Under the pieces are notes generated by a model, which worked only from the letters and a program-made list of their open reading frames with translations, made no database searches and was not told where the DNA came from. DNA of 19,870 bases from Spirochaetota bacterium (GTDB lineage: Bacteria; Spirochaetota; UBA12135; COTS27; JAFLEE01): the NCBI GenBank assembly GCA_017302015.1, contig JAFLEE010000091.1:1-19870 (forward strand). Direction: 5' to 3'. How positions within the stretch are numbered: the first letter of the stretch is position 1; every line of letters starts with the position of its first letter. The position numbers and the translations under genes are program-made. Positions 12,296 to 19,870 of this stretch are shown one piece after another.

Positions 12296-14293
12296 TCATC
12301 CCTCCAAAAACATCACCGTATACGGCGCGATCGCCACCTTTCCCTTCACGAGCTTCCCATCCAGCAAATTCTTCATGGGATGAGGGAGGCGGATCCAACC
12401 CGGTTTATTCTCCAACTCGATGACGCAGAGGGCCCGTTTCCCCTGGCCGGCCCTGGGAACGGCCAGGATATTGGGGGCGGCCGGGAAGGCCGGGAGGATT
12501 CCTTTTTCTTTGCAGAGGGCGGCCATCAGGGTCGCCAGATCATCCGGTTGGGGCATGGTGCCCAGCGCGATGACCGCTCCCTTGCCCTTGGCCCGGCGCG
12601 TGATGGCGGCGCGGCCCGCCATGGGGCCCTCCGTATAGAAGGCGAGGATCTCGGTATCGCTTTGCGGTTCGAAACTATCGTACCAGACCGAGCCCTTCCC
12701 CGGGCGTCCGTCCTTCCAACGCAGCGCGAAATCTCGGGGGTCGCCGGGGATCTGGTAGAGGCCGCGCACGCCGGCCCAATCCTCCAGCACGCCGTAGGGG
12801 GCGTGGGCGTACTTGGACGCCTCGAGGTTGCGTACATCGGTGAGGGGACCCGCCACCCAGAGGCCCCCGGCTTCGATCCAGCGCGCCAAGCGACCCTGGA
12901 GGCCCTGCTCCTCGAGGCAGGGGAGGAACGGGGAGAAGACCACGCGGTACTCCTCGAGGGGGCATGAGGGATCGATGACGTCGGGGCGGAGTTGGGCGCC
13001 GAGCAGGGGGCGGTAGGCCAGGTGCGGGAGTTTGTCGTTGTAGCGGAAGCCGTTCACCATGGGTTGGAACTGGAATTGCCACCAAGCCTCGTCGGAAAAA
13101 TGGAGGGCGAGCCCGCTCTTCACCGGGCGCGTGGCGGACAAGACCTCGGCGCACGCCTCGAAGCCGCGGCCCACCTCCTTCACCTCGCCGAAGGTATGCA
13201 GCGGCCGGGCCGCGCTGGTGAGCACCGAGCCGTGCATGTCCTCCTGCCCGCTCCAATGGGAGCGCCAGAGCCAATAGAGGGTCGCCTCGCCGCCCAGGGC
13301 CGCGGGGAGCCAGGAATTGACGCGGCAATAGCCCGGCTCCCGGTAGCCGTTGGCGCTCGTGCCCCCGTTCCAGCACGTGGAGGTCTCCGTGTTCCAGAAC
13401 GGGGCTTCCTTCAAGGTGCGCAGGTAATCCATCCAGAAGACGGTGACCCAGGTCTGGGCCATGCCGTGGTAATGGTTGAATTGGACCACGTCGAGTGTTC
13501 GGTTGGTGTCGCGATAACTGAGCCCCAGGGTCGGCATCATATCGGTGCCCACCGGGGCCTTGGACAAGCGGTGGAGGATCTCGGCCTGGGCCGCCGCGAA
13601 TGCGGCGTAGGAATCGGATTGGAAGCGCATCCAGGCGGTCAAGAGGGAGGGATGGTGACCGATATCGGCGCGCGGCACGGGCAATTGGGCGAAGTCGGAA
13701 TAGGCCTGGCTCCACAGGTCGAGGCACCAGGCGGCGTTCATCGCCTCGACGGTGGCGAATTTCTTGCGCATGGCGTCGATGAAGGCCCCGTGGCAGACCG
13801 GGCAGCAGCAACCGCGATTGGCCGGCCCCCAGCCGCCGGGCATGTAGAGTTCGTTATCGATCTGCCAACCGATGACTCGCTCATCCCCGCCGAACGCCTC
13901 GCCCAGGCGCGTGACGATCTTTCGGCAATAGTCGCGGTAGACGGGATGGTTGGGGCAGGCGTGGCGCCTCGCCCCGTGCTGGCCGCGCACGCCGAGGTCG
14001 TTCATGATGAGGACCTCGGGATGGGCCGCGGTGAGCCAGGCCGGCGGCGTGCAGGTGGGGGTGCACAGGAGCGTGGCGATGCCCTCCCGGCCGAGGCGCT
14101 CCACCACCCGGTGGAGCCAATCGAAATCGAAGACGCCTTCCCGGGGTTCCAGGCGCGACCAGGCGAACTCGGCGATGCGCATGACGTTCATCCCGGCTTC
14201 TTTCATGTAGGGGATTTCGCGCTCGATCTCCGCCTCCGGCCAAACTTCGGGATAATAGGCGGCGCCGAACATGGGTTTGCGGATCTTCATCAT
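12296..14293 (-). CDS. GH42 beta-galactosidase, cytoplasmic
   Basis: 665 residues, normal for GH42, which removes non-reducing beta-linked galactose from small oligosaccharides. The TIM barrel opens MFGAAYYPEVWPEAEIEREIPYMKEAGMNVMRIAEFAWSRLEP. The acid/base is E148 in QIDNELY and the nucleophile is E303 in FWNTETSTCW. A zinc-binding cysteine set typical of many GH42 enzymes is present (C113 in RHACPN, plus C162-C164 and C167 in RGCCCPVC). A trimerisation-type domain (about 390-600) and a small C-terminal beta domain ending AIAPYTVMFLEG follow. There is no signal peptide. The ATG at 14293 (or the adjacent ATG at 14290) follows GGGAG; longer readings start in the promoter region. It is divergent from two exported glycosidases. 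Confidence 0.93.
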   Translation of the reverse strand: MMKIRKPMFGAAYYPEVWPEAEIEREIPYMKEAGMNVMRIAEFAWSRLEPREGVFDFDWLHRVVERLGREGIATLLCTPTCTPPAWLTAAHPEVLIMNDLGVRGQHGARRHACPNHPVYRDYCRKIVTRLGEAFGGDERVIGWQIDNELYMPGGWGPANRGCCCPVCHGAFIDAMRKKFATVEAMNAAWCLDLWSQAYSDFAQLPVPRADIGHHPSLLTAWMRFQSDSYAAFAAAQAEILHRLSKAPVGTDMMPTLGLSYRDTNRTLDVVQFNHYHGMAQTWVTVFWMDYLRTLKEAPFWNTETSTCWNGGTSANGYREPGYCRVNSWLPAALGGEATLYWLWRSHWSGQEDMHGSVLTSAARPLHTFGEVKEVGRGFEACAEVLSATRPVKSGLALHFSDEAWWQFQFQPMVNGFRYNDKLPHLAYRPLLGAQLRPDVIDPSCPLEEYRVVFSPFLPCLEEQGLQGRLARWIEAGGLWVAGPLTDVRNLEASKYAHAPYGVLEDWAGVRGLYQIPGDPRDFALRWKDGRPGKGSVWYDSFEPQSDTEILAFYTEGPMAGRAAITRRAKGKGAVIALGTMPQPDDLATLMAALCKEKGILPAFPAAPNILAVPRAGQGKRALCVIELENKPGWIRLPHPMKNLLDGKLVKGKVAIAPYTVMFLEG

Positions 14294-14384
14294 GGGAGCT
14301 CCCGGTGGGAGGATTTTAATGTGGGAGGCGCTCGCGGAGTTTCGCGCTTCGTCACGCTTCCCCACAAAGTGCGCCCGGATTCCA

Positions 14385-14413
14385 TTGCTATATAACAGCT
14401 TCGGTTGTATAGT
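14385..14413 (+). promoter_or_regulatory. Promoter of the exported glycosidase unit
   Basis: TTGCTA (14385-14390), exactly 17 bases, then TATAGT (14408-14413) make a good sigma70-type promoter. Transcription would start near 14420, giving a leader of about 125 bases. I see no comparably good promoter for the divergent GH42 gene; its candidates near here (TATATA, TAAAAT) lack a -35. Confidence 0.6.
14388..14412. promoter_or_regulatory. 25-bp dyad within the divergent glycosidase promoter, probable operator
   Basis: CTATATAAC (14388-14396) and GTTGTATAG (14404-14412) are inverted 9-base arms with one mismatch, separated by seven bases. The dyad starts inside the -35, fills the spacer and covers most of the -10, where a bound dimeric regulator would block RNA polymerase. 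It lies between GH42 and the exported glycosidases, so it could control both. The binding protein is not in the window. Confidence 0.5.
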
Positions 14414-14482
14414 TCCCCCGCGGTCCGCGCGATCCAGCCAAGGCCGCACCCCATCCATCCCCAAGCATCGCGAACGGAAGCC

Positions 14483-14533
14483 ATGAGGGCTTTCGCCCTG
14501 GCGCTACGGCATGAGGCCGGAAAAGGCGCCTGA
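14483..14533 (+). other. Possible 16-codon upstream ORF in the glycosidase leader
   Basis: An ATG preceded by GGAA opens a frame encoding MRAFALALRHEAGKGA. It ends TGA at 14531-14533, immediately before the GAGGAG site of the glycosidase. A small hairpin (AGGGC/GCCCT, 14486-14499) lies over its first codons. Translation is unproven; the peptide resembles nothing I know. Confidence 0.25.
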
Positions 14534-14544
14534 GAGGAGTCCCC

Positions 14545-17500
14545 TTGAAACCCGCATCCCGTATCCTTCCGCTGCTCTCAGGTTGCCTGCTCGCATTTAC
14601 CGCCGCGCCCGCGGCCCACGCCGCCCTCAGCGGCGCCGAGATCCAGGGGGCCATGCCCGCCGCCACGGAGCGCTATTCCTACGTCGCCGTCAGCGGGAAG
14701 CCCTTCGCCAAAGCCTTCCATGTGGCGGTCGCGGAGAAGACGAAGAACCCGTGGGATCTCCAGGCGATGATCCCCACCACCGGCGCCGTCGCCGAGGGCG
14801 AGACCGTGGCCATCGTAGTGGAGACCCGGGTGAAGGCCGGCGAGGGCGTGCTCGGGCTGAAATTGCAGGACTCGACCTACAAGACCGTGTTGCGCGGCGA
14901 TGTGAAGTGCGGCCCCGAATGGAAGACGCAGGTCGTCGTCGATACCGTGAAGGGTTCCTATGCCAACGGGGAACTTTCCCTCGCCCTCTTCTTGGGGATG
15001 GCCAAGCAGGAACTCGAGTTCGGCCCCATCCGCATCATCCGCTTCGCCAAGGGCGTGTCCCCCGCCGACGTCACTCCCCAGGCCCTCGCCCAGGCGTCCA
15101 TCAAGGTCCGCGACGAGGGCGCGACCCTCCAGGCCATGGCGATGCCCCCCGCCTACAGCAAATGGGGGAACACCCTCGATTTCCCGGCGAAGGGCAGCGC
15201 CCTCTCCATGCGCGCCCTCAACGGCGAGATCGACCCTAACGGCTTCGTCACCGTGAAGGACGGCCACTTCTACAATAAGGCCGGCCGCATCCGCTTCCTC
15301 GGCGTGAACCTCACCTTCGATTCCATGTTCCCCGAGCACGAGCAGGCCGAGAAGGTCGCCGCCCATCTCGCGGGGCTCGGCGTGAATTGCGTGCGCATCC
15401 ACCACATCGACAACCGCCACATCTGGGGGAAATACCAGGACAAGCAGGACCGCTTCGACCCCGACCAACTCGAGAAGATGGACTACCTCGTGGCCCAATT
15501 GAAGAAGAACGGGGTCTACGTCAACCTGAACCTGCACGTCTCGCGCAATTACCCCAGCACGAAGGACTACGATTACCGCGCCGTCATCGCGGGCAACCCG
15601 GCCTTCAAGTACGGCAAGGGCATCGACAACGTCATGCCCGAACTCATCGAGATGCAGAAGCGCTACGCCGCCGAACTGCTGGCCCACGTGAACCCCTACA
15701 CGCGCCTTGCCTATAAGGACGACCCGGCCATGGCCATGGTCGAGATCAATAACGAGAACGCCTTTTTCCGCTTCGCCTTCGCCAACGGGGCCTTCGACTC
15801 GTTGCCGGAGAATTTCAGGGAGGTCGTGCGACTGAAATGGCGGGCCTGGCTCGCGGCGAAATACCCCTCGTTTGCGGCCATGGCCGGCGCCTGGGCGAAG
15901 GGCATCCCCACGGCGGCCCGCGCGCCCGTGGCGGACGTGATGCCCTTCTCCGAGGCCAACGGCTGGCGGACCGAGGTGGTGAACCCCGCCCATGGCTCCA
16001 TCCGCCTGGCCGAAAAAACCCTCGAGGTCGTCTCCAAGACCGATGACCGCTCGAGCTTCTTCCAGGTGATGAAGATCGGCCTGCGGTTCGAGAAGGGCCA
16101 GGACTACACGGTCCTCCTCGAAATGAAGGGGAAGAAGGGCGCCGTCGTCGGGATCAACGCCATGTTCGACCGGGCCCCCTGGACCGGCCTGGGGCTCTAC
16201 GCGAGCCTGCCCCTCACCTCGGACGATTTCCAGGAGTACGCCGTCGGGTTCCGGGCCAACGAGAACGCCGACGGAAGCGGGCGCATCACGCTGCGCGGCT
16301 TCACCGGCGGGGACCAATTCACGGTGCGCAGCTTGCGCATCGAGAAGGGGGCCTACACCGCCCCCGCCCTGGCCCAGGAGAAGTCGTTCGCCGAGATCCC
16401 CCTGCCGCCCTTGGGGCGCCTCAGCATCCTCCCTCCGGTGATGCGCACCGATTTCATCACCTTCCTCCACGACATGGAGCGCGCCTATTGGAAAGAGATG
16501 GTGGATTTCGTGAAGAAGGAGGGGGTCAAGGTCCCCGTCACCGGCACCCAACTCGACTACAGCTTCGCCGACATGGGGACCGCCTACGATTATGTCGATC
16601 GCCACGCCTATTGGAAGCACCCTTCCTTCCCCGGGAAGCCCTGGGACGGCAATAACTACTATGTGCAGAACGTCTCCATGCTGGGCAGCCCGCAGAACAC
16701 CCTCACTTCCGCCATCATCCCCGACCGGGTGAAGGGGATGCCCTACACCTCCAGCGAGTACGACCACCCCTACCCCAACGAGTACTGCGCCGAAAGCGCG
16801 CCCTTCATCGCCGCGGCCGCCGCGCTCCACGACCACGACGGCTTCTTCTTCTTCGATTTCGGGTCCACCTCGGGGACGATCGGGTATTTCGACTACTTCA
16901 ATAATTTCGCCAAGAAGCACCTCTTCCCCTTCGCCGCGGCCATCTTCCGCACGGGGAAGGTCGCGCCCCTGGCCAACGAAATCACCCTCACTCTCGGCAA
17001 GGACGCCATGTTCGCCGAGGCCCTCGGCGGGATCGCCAACCCGTTCGCGCGCATTTTCCCCGTGTCGCTCGTGACGGGGGGGCGCGTGGCCATCCGGGTC
17101 GGCGAGAACGCCCGAAGCCCCTCCGAAGAGATCGCGGCCCAGACCCTCAAGGCCGATCCCCGCGTCTCCTGGGTGTGCGCGACCAACGATTACCGGGAGA
17201 GCGCCTTCATGCTCAACGACCCCAACGGCAAGCTCGTCATGGCCTTCACCGATGGCTCCCACGCCTGGGAACTCGGGGCCCTCACGCTCTCGTCGGTCTC
17301 CTCCCCCGGGGGGAATTTCATCTTCACCGCCTTCAATAAAGACGGGGCTGTGGGCGAGAAGGGCACCTACCTGATCACCCTCGCCAGCCGCAACCGCTAC
17401 GAGAACGTGGAATACCTCGAATACACCAAGCGCGAGCCCCTTCCCGCCGGGGATAACCACGGCGCCAAGGTCATGGCCAAGTCCCGCTCCCGGGACAATG

Positions 17501-17694
17501 TGGAATATCTGGAGTGCCTGGGAGCGAACGTGAAGCTCGTCCTCAAGGACGCCGCCGCGAGCGCCACCGCCTACGCCATCGACAACCTGGGGCTAAAGTC
17601 CGTCGACGTCCCGGTGGAGAAGAAAGGCAATACCCTCCTCCTCCGTCCCGCCCGGAAATATGGAACCGTGGTCTACGTTTTAGAAGTAAAATAA
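14545..17694 (+). CDS. Exported GH-A clan (GH5-like) glycoside hydrolase with inserted carbohydrate-binding module
   Basis: 1049 residues from a TTG start with a well-placed GAGGAG. The N-terminus is a signal peptide (hydrophobic 7-22, likely cut after AHA at 26); an LSGC at 11-14 also resembles a lipobox. A beta-sandwich domain (about 30-200) comes next. The TIM barrel begins near FYNKAGRIRFLGVNLTFDSM and continues GLGVNCVRIHHID and YVNLNLHVSRNYP. The NE pair in VEINNENAFF gives acid/base E404, and SSEYDHPYPN gives the nucleophile E738. Between them, about 470-615 form a CBM4/9-like jelly roll (ANGWRTEVVNPAHGSIRLA to FTVRSLRIEKGAY). The C-terminal 200 residues are another beta domain. The substrate is unknown, probably a beta-linked plant or algal polysaccharide. 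Confidence 0.85.
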   Translation: MKPASRILPLLSGCLLAFTAAPAAHAALSGAEIQGAMPAATERYSYVAVSGKPFAKAFHVAVAEKTKNPWDLQAMIPTTGAVAEGETVAIVVETRVKAGEGVLGLKLQDSTYKTVLRGDVKCGPEWKTQVVVDTVKGSYANGELSLALFLGMAKQELEFGPIRIIRFAKGVSPADVTPQALAQASIKVRDEGATLQAMAMPPAYSKWGNTLDFPAKGSALSMRALNGEIDPNGFVTVKDGHFYNKAGRIRFLGVNLTFDSMFPEHEQAEKVAAHLAGLGVNCVRIHHIDNRHIWGKYQDKQDRFDPDQLEKMDYLVAQLKKNGVYVNLNLHVSRNYPSTKDYDYRAVIAGNPAFKYGKGIDNVMPELIEMQKRYAAELLAHVNPYTRLAYKDDPAMAMVEINNENAFFRFAFANGAFDSLPENFREVVRLKWRAWLAAKYPSFAAMAGAWAKGIPTAARAPVADVMPFSEANGWRTEVVNPAHGSIRLAEKTLEVVSKTDDRSSFFQVMKIGLRFEKGQDYTVLLEMKGKKGAVVGINAMFDRAPWTGLGLYASLPLTSDDFQEYAVGFRANENADGSGRITLRGFTGGDQFTVRSLRIEKGAYTAPALAQEKSFAEIPLPPLGRLSILPPVMRTDFITFLHDMERAYWKEMVDFVKKEGVKVPVTGTQLDYSFADMGTAYDYVDRHAYWKHPSFPGKPWDGNNYYVQNVSMLGSPQNTLTSAIIPDRVKGMPYTSSEYDHPYPNEYCAESAPFIAAAAALHDHDGFFFFDFGSTSGTIGYFDYFNNFAKKHLFPFAAAIFRTGKVAPLANEITLTLGKDAMFAEALGGIANPFARIFPVSLVTGGRVAIRVGENARSPSEEIAAQTLKADPRVSWVCATNDYRESAFMLNDPNGKLVMAFTDGSHAWELGALTLSSVSSPGGNFIFTAFNKDGAVGEKGTYLITLASRNRYENVEYLEYTKREPLPAGDNHGAKVMAKSRSRDNVEYLECLGANVKLVLKDAAASATAYAIDNLGLKSVDVPVEKKGNTLLLRPARKYGTVVYVLEVK

Positions 17695-17756
17695 GAACGC
17701 CCGCGGACAGGGCGCTCGCGAGGCCGCGGTAGCCGCCCCTCGGTAAGGAAGGACCC

Positions 17757-19870
17757 ATGCTGAAAAAACTGACGATCCTCGCTTCCCTGGGCGCCGGTCT
17801 GCTTTCGGCATGGACCTTCGATTTCGAGGCGGTCGGCGCCCCCGGGACCAAGATCCTGAACGAGAAATGGGCCCGCCGGAGCGTGGAGGGCCCCCTCGCC
17901 GGGTCGGCCTCCATGCGCATCGACACCCGGGAATCCAAGGAAACCTGGAACCCCTGCTTCGCCGTCGGCGGCGGACTGCTCAAGCCCGATACGGAATACA
18001 CCGCGAGTTTCCAGTGCCGACTCATCGAAACCCAGGGGGACTCCTTCGTCCATATCATCGTCCGGCCCCTCGACGTGGGCGATGCGAGCATGGACGTCGC
18101 CCGGATCAACCTCACCGACTCCGGCCCCGCCGTACGCACGCGCCTGCGCTTCCGCACGAAGCCCGCCGATCGCGCTTGGGCCATCCAGGTGCATACCCAC
18201 AGCCGGGTGCTCGCCGTACTCGACGATTTCCGCATCGAAGAGGGTACGGGGGAGCGGTTCGTCGCGGCGACTCCGGGGGCCTCGCCGTCCGCCCGACCCC
18301 TCGCGGTCGCCACGGGCTGCCCTGATTTCACCATCGAACTGCCCCGGCCCGCCGCGAAGACCGCCTCGGTGGCGGATTTCGGGGCCAAGGCGTCCCTGGC
18401 CGATAATACAGAAGCCTTCCTGGCGGCCATCGCCCATTGCGCCTCCAATCGGGTGGGGCGCCTCGTCGTGCCCCGCGGCGTCTACCGCTTCACTAATAAC
18501 GCGCCCATCCGCTTCGAGGGCCTCTCCGATTTCGAGTTCGACGGGCAAGGCTCGGAGTTCATCTGGCTGAAGGAAAAGAATACCCTCATGCAGGTCGCGC
18601 GCTGCGAGCGCGTCCTCTTCCGCAATTTCTTCATCGATTGGGACTGGGACCGGGACCCCCTGGGCAGCATCCTCCGCGTGGAGGCCGTCGCCCCCGACGG
18701 CGCCTATCTCGACGCCGTATTCCCGGACCTGGCGAGATTCCCCAAGCGGGAGATGCGCGTGGCGATCCTCGAGGGCCTCGACCCGGCCACCCTCTCCGTC
18801 GGGTTCGAGAACGGCTTCAACTTCGGCTTCGAGTTCTATAAGGGCCGCGCCGATACCCCGCCCGCCAAGTACGATTGGCTCGGCGACAACCGGGTGCGGC
18901 TCTACGCCAAGGATCCAGGCCAGAGGGCCCGATTCACCAACGAAGTGCTCTCGGCTGTGAAGAAGGGCCCGCGGGAAGCGGGCGCCCTCTTCCGGGTGCG
19001 CCACTACGTCTACGACATGGTCGGCCTGCACCTGAGCGACAATACCAACCTCACGCTCTCGAACGTCACGGTCTACTCCGCCCCCAGCCACGCTTTCCTT
19101 TCCAGCGGCGAGCAGCACCATTGGCAATTCCTGAACACCCACATCATCCGGCGGCCCGGCACCAAAAGGCCCCTCACCTGCTCCGCGGACCACCACCATA
19201 TCGCCCAATCCCTCGGCTATTTCAAGATGATCGGCTGCGAGTTCTCCCTCGGGGGCGACGATTGCCTCAACGTCCACGATACCTCCGGGTTCGCCTCCAA
19301 GACCGGGCCCAAGACGCTGACGACGAAGAATATGGACCCCGGCTCCTACCGTCCGGGCGACCCCATCGAGCTCCGCCAAGACGATTATTCCCCCACGGGC
19401 CTCACCGCCACCTACCGCGCGCGCAAGGGGGAATGGAAAGGCAGGAAAGGCACCTACGAACTGGAGTTCGACGAGGCGCTCCCCGAGCAGAAGGGGCGCG
19501 GGTTCATCCTCTTCAACCGTCGCTTCGGATCCCGGAACATCCTCATCCGCGACTGCTTTTTCCACGACAATAAGGCCCGGGGCCTCCTGCTCCTGGCGGA
19601 CCACGTCACCGTGGAGGGCTGCCGTTTCTTCCACAACGAGATGGGGGCCATCAAGATCGAGACCGGCTACACCTTCGACGTCTGGTCCGAGGGCTATGGC
19701 GCTTCCAATATCGTCATCCGCAGCAATACCTTCCAGAACGTGAATCCCATCGGCGCCTACCCCAACGAACGCCAACCCGTCATCTACATGAGCGTCTACC
19801 TCAAGACCGACCCCTCGTCGGAAAAGACCCCCTTCCCCATCCTCAACACCATCCTCATCGAGCGGAACCT
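17757..19870 (+). CDS. Exported right-handed beta-helix glycosidase, GH110-like (runs off right edge)
   Basis: 704 complete codons are visible and the frame is still open at the window end. The ATG at 17757 follows AAGGAAGGA. A short signal peptide (LKKLTILASLGAGLLSA, cut near residue 18) leads to a CBM4/9-like sandwich (about 19-165). A beta-helix then opens with SVADFGAKASLADNTEAFLAAI and LVVPRGVYRF, the pectin-lyase-fold entry motif. Strands with NNLTLSNVTVYSAPSHAF lead to SADHHH (D478) and GGDDCLNVHD (D501, D502). The 23-residue D-to-DD spacing and S-A-D context resemble GH110 alpha-1,3-galactosidases more than GH28 polygalacturonases, whose motif is NTD. It lies 62 bp after the GH-A enzyme, presumably in one operon. 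Substrate assignment is tentative. Confidence 0.8.
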   Translation, partial: MLKKLTILASLGAGLLSAWTFDFEAVGAPGTKILNEKWARRSVEGPLAGSASMRIDTRESKETWNPCFAVGGGLLKPDTEYTASFQCRLIETQGDSFVHIIVRPLDVGDASMDVARINLTDSGPAVRTRLRFRTKPADRAWAIQVHTHSRVLAVLDDFRIEEGTGERFVAATPGASPSARPLAVATGCPDFTIELPRPAAKTASVADFGAKASLADNTEAFLAAIAHCASNRVGRLVVPRGVYRFTNNAPIRFEGLSDFEFDGQGSEFIWLKEKNTLMQVARCERVLFRNFFIDWDWDRDPLGSILRVEAVAPDGAYLDAVFPDLARFPKREMRVAILEGLDPATLSVGFENGFNFGFEFYKGRADTPPAKYDWLGDNRVRLYAKDPGQRARFTNEVLSAVKKGPREAGALFRVRHYVYDMVGLHLSDNTNLTLSNVTVYSAPSHAFLSSGEQHHWQFLNTHIIRRPGTKRPLTCSADHHHIAQSLGYFKMIGCEFSLGGDDCLNVHDTSGFASKTGPKTLTTKNMDPGSYRPGDPIELRQDDYSPTGLTATYRARKGEWKGRKGTYELEFDEALPEQKGRGFILFNRRFGSRNILIRDCFFHDNKARGLLLLADHVTVEGCRFFHNEMGAIKIETGYTFDVWSEGYGASNIVIRSNTFQNVNPIGAYPNERQPVIYMSVYLKTDPSSEKTPFPILNTILIERN

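Noticed and set aside
14294-14464. N-terminal extension of GH42 by 57 residues
   Set aside because: It would run through the promoter/dyad region and lacks homology; ATG 14293 has a good Shine-Dalgarno and the barrel starts soon after.
14578-17460. Long open frame of 960 codons on the minus strand opposite the GH-A glycosidase
   Set aside because: Its translation is Gly/Val/Glu/His-rich with no family motif. It mirrors a strong real gene with signal peptide and catalytic motifs, as expected from high-GC third positions.
17673-19775. Minus-strand open frame of 700 codons opposite the beta-helix enzyme
   Set aside because: Low-complexity shadow composition, while the plus strand has a Shine-Dalgarno, signal peptide and beta-helix motifs across the same span.
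1-19870. CRISPR array, insertion sequence or phage/defence genes
   Set aside because: No regularly spaced direct repeats, transposase motifs, terminal repeats with target duplications, or nuclease/helicase-type defence proteins are visible.

Overview
This is a high-GC bacterial window (third codon positions mostly G/C, long antisense shadow frames) carrying a conserved housekeeping block, a sulfur/redox gene cluster and a polysaccharide-degradation locus. The lineage cannot be fixed from sequence alone. The combination of PdxB, a large signal-peptide GH-A glycosidase with an inserted binding module, a GH110-like beta-helix enzyme and GH42 is what I would expect in an uncultured glycan-degrading bacterium, for example of the Lentisphaerota/Kiritimatiellota/Verrucomicrobiota group or Fibrobacterota. 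That placement is inference.

Region 1 (1-2909, minus strand) is one transcription unit read right to left: a strong promoter (TTGACA-17-TAAAAT), tRNA-Thr(GGU), tRNA-Trp(CCA), secE, nusG, rplK, rplA, rplJ and the beginning of rplL, which runs off the left edge. No tuf gene lies between the tRNAs and secE. SecE carries an extra predicted C-terminal membrane segment.

Region 2 (2930-5118) holds pdxB (vitamin B6 synthesis, minus strand) with two hairpins downstream and a promoter so close to its ATG that the mRNA may be leaderless. After a 415-bp gap comes a divergent Rrf2-family regulator with a palindrome over its own promoter and a strong intrinsic terminator behind it.

Region 3 (5257-12063, plus strand) is a run of eight genes: a CBS-pair protein, a cupin, O-acetylhomoserine sulfhydrylase (MetY), a CoA-binding-domain protein, two paralogous MDR dehydrogenases, an RluA-family pseudouridine synthase and a 1-phosphofructokinase-type sugar kinase. 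The first four look like a sulfur-assimilation module, perhaps sensed by the Rrf2 protein. The first dehydrogenase has lost two of its three catalytic zinc ligands, while the second keeps them. Several starts here show RNA structure or mini-ORFs suggesting translational coupling.

Region 4 (12296-19870) is a glycan locus. A cytoplasmic GH42 beta-galactosidase (minus) is divergent from an exported GH-A clan glycosidase of 1049 residues and an exported GH110-like beta-helix glycosidase that runs off the right edge. A 25-bp dyad sits exactly on the promoter in the divergent intergenic region, suggesting a local repressor site. The picture is extracellular cleavage of a galactose-containing glycan followed by intracellular beta-galactoside hydrolysis.

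The most interesting points are the zinc-less/zinc-intact dehydrogenase pair with its start-codon hairpin, the GH110-like enzyme with D478/D501/D502 in family-like spacing, the dyad in the divergent glycosidase promoter, the two-membrane-segment SecE, and the mini-ORF-led starts.
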